Shown here: in pieces, positions 62,999-64,000 of the stretch
Layout: each line of letters opens with the position of its first letter
Position numbering within the stretch: the first letter of the stretch is position 1
Made by a program: the position numbers and the translations under genes
NCBI RefSeq assembly: GCF_000720455.1
Contig: NZ_JOAK01000006.1
Span: 62,001-126,000, forward strand
From: Streptomyces virginiae
GTDB taxonomy: Bacteria > Actinomycetota > Actinomycetes > Streptomycetales > Streptomycetaceae
Length of the DNA stretch: 64,000 bases
Direction: 5' to 3'
Notes under the pieces: model-generated
Databases searched by the model: none
Seen by the model: only the letters and a program-made list of their open reading frames with translations
What the model was told of the DNA's origin: nothing

Positions 62999-63925
62999 AT
63001 GCCGTCCACCTCTTGCACCCCGCCCTGGAACATCCACCGGCTGCCCGCTGCCGACGGGCGGGTCTTCCTCGTCACCGGAGGCAATGCCGGCATCGGGTAC
63101 TTCGTCGCGGAGCAGTTGTCGGCGACCGGGGCCACCGTCGTGCTCGGCTGCCGGGACCCCGGCCGGGCCGAGGCCGCCACGGCGTCGATCCGTACGCGGG
63201 TCCCGGGCGCGCGGGTCCGGGCCGTACGGCTGGACCTCGCCGACCTCGCCTCGCTCGACGCGGCCGTGGAGTCGCTGGCCGAGGACCGCCTCGACGCGGT
63301 GGTCCACAATGCCGGTGTCGCGCTCGACGACCCGCCCCGCCGGGTGACCGGGGACGGTCACGAGCTCATGTTCGGCACGAACCACCTCGGGCACTTCGCC
63401 CTGAGCCGGTCGCTGATGCCGCTCCTGTCGGCCGCGCCGGCGGCCCGCGTCGTGACCATGGGCAGCTTCGCGGCCAAGTCCGAGCGGCTCGACCTGGACG
63501 ACCTGCAGTCCCGTACGGACTACCGGCCCCAGCGCGCCTACGGACGCTCCAAGCTGGCCCAGATGTACTTCGGCGTCGAACTCGACCGCCGCCTGCGCGC
63601 TGCCGGGAGCACGGTGGCGAGCGTGGTGGTCCATCCCGGCGGCGCACTGGACTCCCTCACCCCGTCGCGGCCGCCGTTCCACGTGCGCGGCGCCGGCGCA
63701 CGATGGGCCACGGCACCGGCGGCCCTGGTGCTCCAGGGCAAGCACGCCGGCGCCTGGCCCGCGGTCCGGGCGGTGCTCGACCCCGCCGTGCGCGGCGGCG
63801 AGCTGTGGGGACCGCGGGTGTTCGGCCTGCGGGGCGAGCCCCGGCGCGAACCGGTGTGGAACCACCTCGCCGACCCCCACGTCGCAGCCCGGTTGTGGGA
63901 CATGAGCCGCGACCTGACCACCTAG
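62999..63925 (+). CDS. Short-chain dehydrogenase/reductase
   Basis: A 308-residue NAD(P)-dependent SDR. Cofactor motif TGGNAGIG (about 26-33), a CRD stretch after beta-2 that suggests NADPH preference, VVHNAG near 100, GTNHLGHFAL, and catalytic YGRSKLA (Tyr-x-x-x-Lys near 180); the Ser of the triad is probably in VTMGS. The extended C-terminus resembles retinol dehydrogenase/WWOX-like SDRs. The substrate is unknown. ATG 62999 has GGGAG at nine bases. It ends one base before the convergent partial gene. Confidence 0.92.
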   Translation: MPSTSCTPPWNIHRLPAADGRVFLVTGGNAGIGYFVAEQLSATGATVVLGCRDPGRAEAATASIRTRVPGARVRAVRLDLADLASLDAAVESLAEDRLDAVVHNAGVALDDPPRRVTGDGHELMFGTNHLGHFALSRSLMPLLSAAPAARVVTMGSFAAKSERLDLDDLQSRTDYRPQRAYGRSKLAQMYFGVELDRRLRAAGSTVASVVVHPGGALDSLTPSRPPFHVRGAGARWATAPAALVLQGKHAGAWPAVRAVLDPAVRGGELWGPRVFGLRGEPRREPVWNHLADPHVAARLWDMSRDLTT

Positions 63926-63926
63926 G

Positions 63927-64000
63927 CTAGGCCGTGTCGGCCGCTGGGGCCGCGCAGTTCTCGTGGCCCCAGCGGCTGCCGTTCTTGGCGATCATGTCGC
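63927..64000 (-). CDS. C-terminal end of a gene running off the window
   Basis: Only the last 23 codons are in the window. The minus-strand frame reads DMIAKNGSRWGHENC and then a short Ala/Pro tail to a TAG at 63927-63929. The residue pattern looks like a real protein end, not a random frame, and the stop is placed neatly one base from the convergent SDR stop. A GC inverted repeat (CCGCTGGGGCC at 63941-63951 with its complement at 63965-63975) lies inside it. Family unknown. Confidence 0.45.
   Translation of the reverse strand, partial: DMIAKNGSRWGHENCAAPAADTA

Overview
The window is chromosomal DNA of a high-GC actinomycete, almost certainly a Streptomyces. Codon third positions are strongly G/C, GTG starts are common, many start codons sit 6-7 nt behind a TANNNT box (leaderless-type), and the gene families are typical of the genus: DUF4360 secreted proteins, SpoIIE-type PP2C phosphatases with PAS/GAF sensors, Ser/Thr kinases fused to sensor domains, a SigB/SigF-type sigma factor, a CatR/FurA-KatG pair, VanW and LtrA. 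No rRNA, tRNA, CRISPR array, insertion sequence or phage module was recognised.

Layout. 0-7 kb: two tandem DUF4360 secreted proteins, a 0.9-kb gene-free stretch ending in an 11-bp palindromic repeat, a DUF6882 protein, a coiled-coil protein, a small HFCD-type flavoprotein, a PLP decarboxylase with a clear leaderless promoter, and a small lipoprotein. 7-21 kb: a PAS/GAF/SpoIIE phosphatase, a T4 Rnl2-like RNA ligase, a membrane-anchored NB-ARC/TPR (STAND) ATPase, a Cache/PAS/GAF/SpoIIE/HATPase phosphatase, a VanW protein, a kinase-ricin fusion and two small exported proteins. 21-30 kb: an M1 aminopeptidase next to a Pls/PosA-type poly-amino-acid synthetase (close to epsilon-poly-L-lysine synthetase), DUF6328, a HAD phosphatase and a coupled nucleotidyltransferase/BON/metallophosphoesterase operon. 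30-35 kb: a stress module (sigma factor, HATPase anti-sigma, STAS antagonist) followed by divergent furA-katG. 35-44 kb: PaaX, phytase, MHS-family transporter, an OmpR/HK pair facing a TAXI lipoprotein, PhzF and an EEP nuclease. 44-48 kb: a cyclodipeptide synthase overlapping a CYP121-like P450 (mycocyclosin-type pair), and a hydrolase/HTH pair divided by a 32-bp perfect palindrome. 48-64 kb: APH, NTF2-like, LtrA, methyltransferase, GNATs, a serine hydrolase, a third SpoIIE phosphatase, a Sua5/YciO protein, a lipoprotein-kinase-kinase operon (kinases fused to amino-acid-type binding proteins), a GH16-like protein, an SDR and the tail of a partial gene.

How it fits together. Three SpoIIE-type phosphatases, a STAS antagonist, a HATPase anti-sigma factor and a SigB-family sigma factor with its own SigB-like promoter suggest partner-switching stress control. 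Kinases, a two-component system and binding-protein-like sensors add more envelope sensing. Two compact specialised-metabolite loci stand out: the Pls-like synthetase with an adjacent peptidase, and the cyclodipeptide synthase/P450 pair. The least conventional locus is the RNA ligase next to the STAND ATPase. All family assignments are by reading sequence and recalled family motifs; no search was run.
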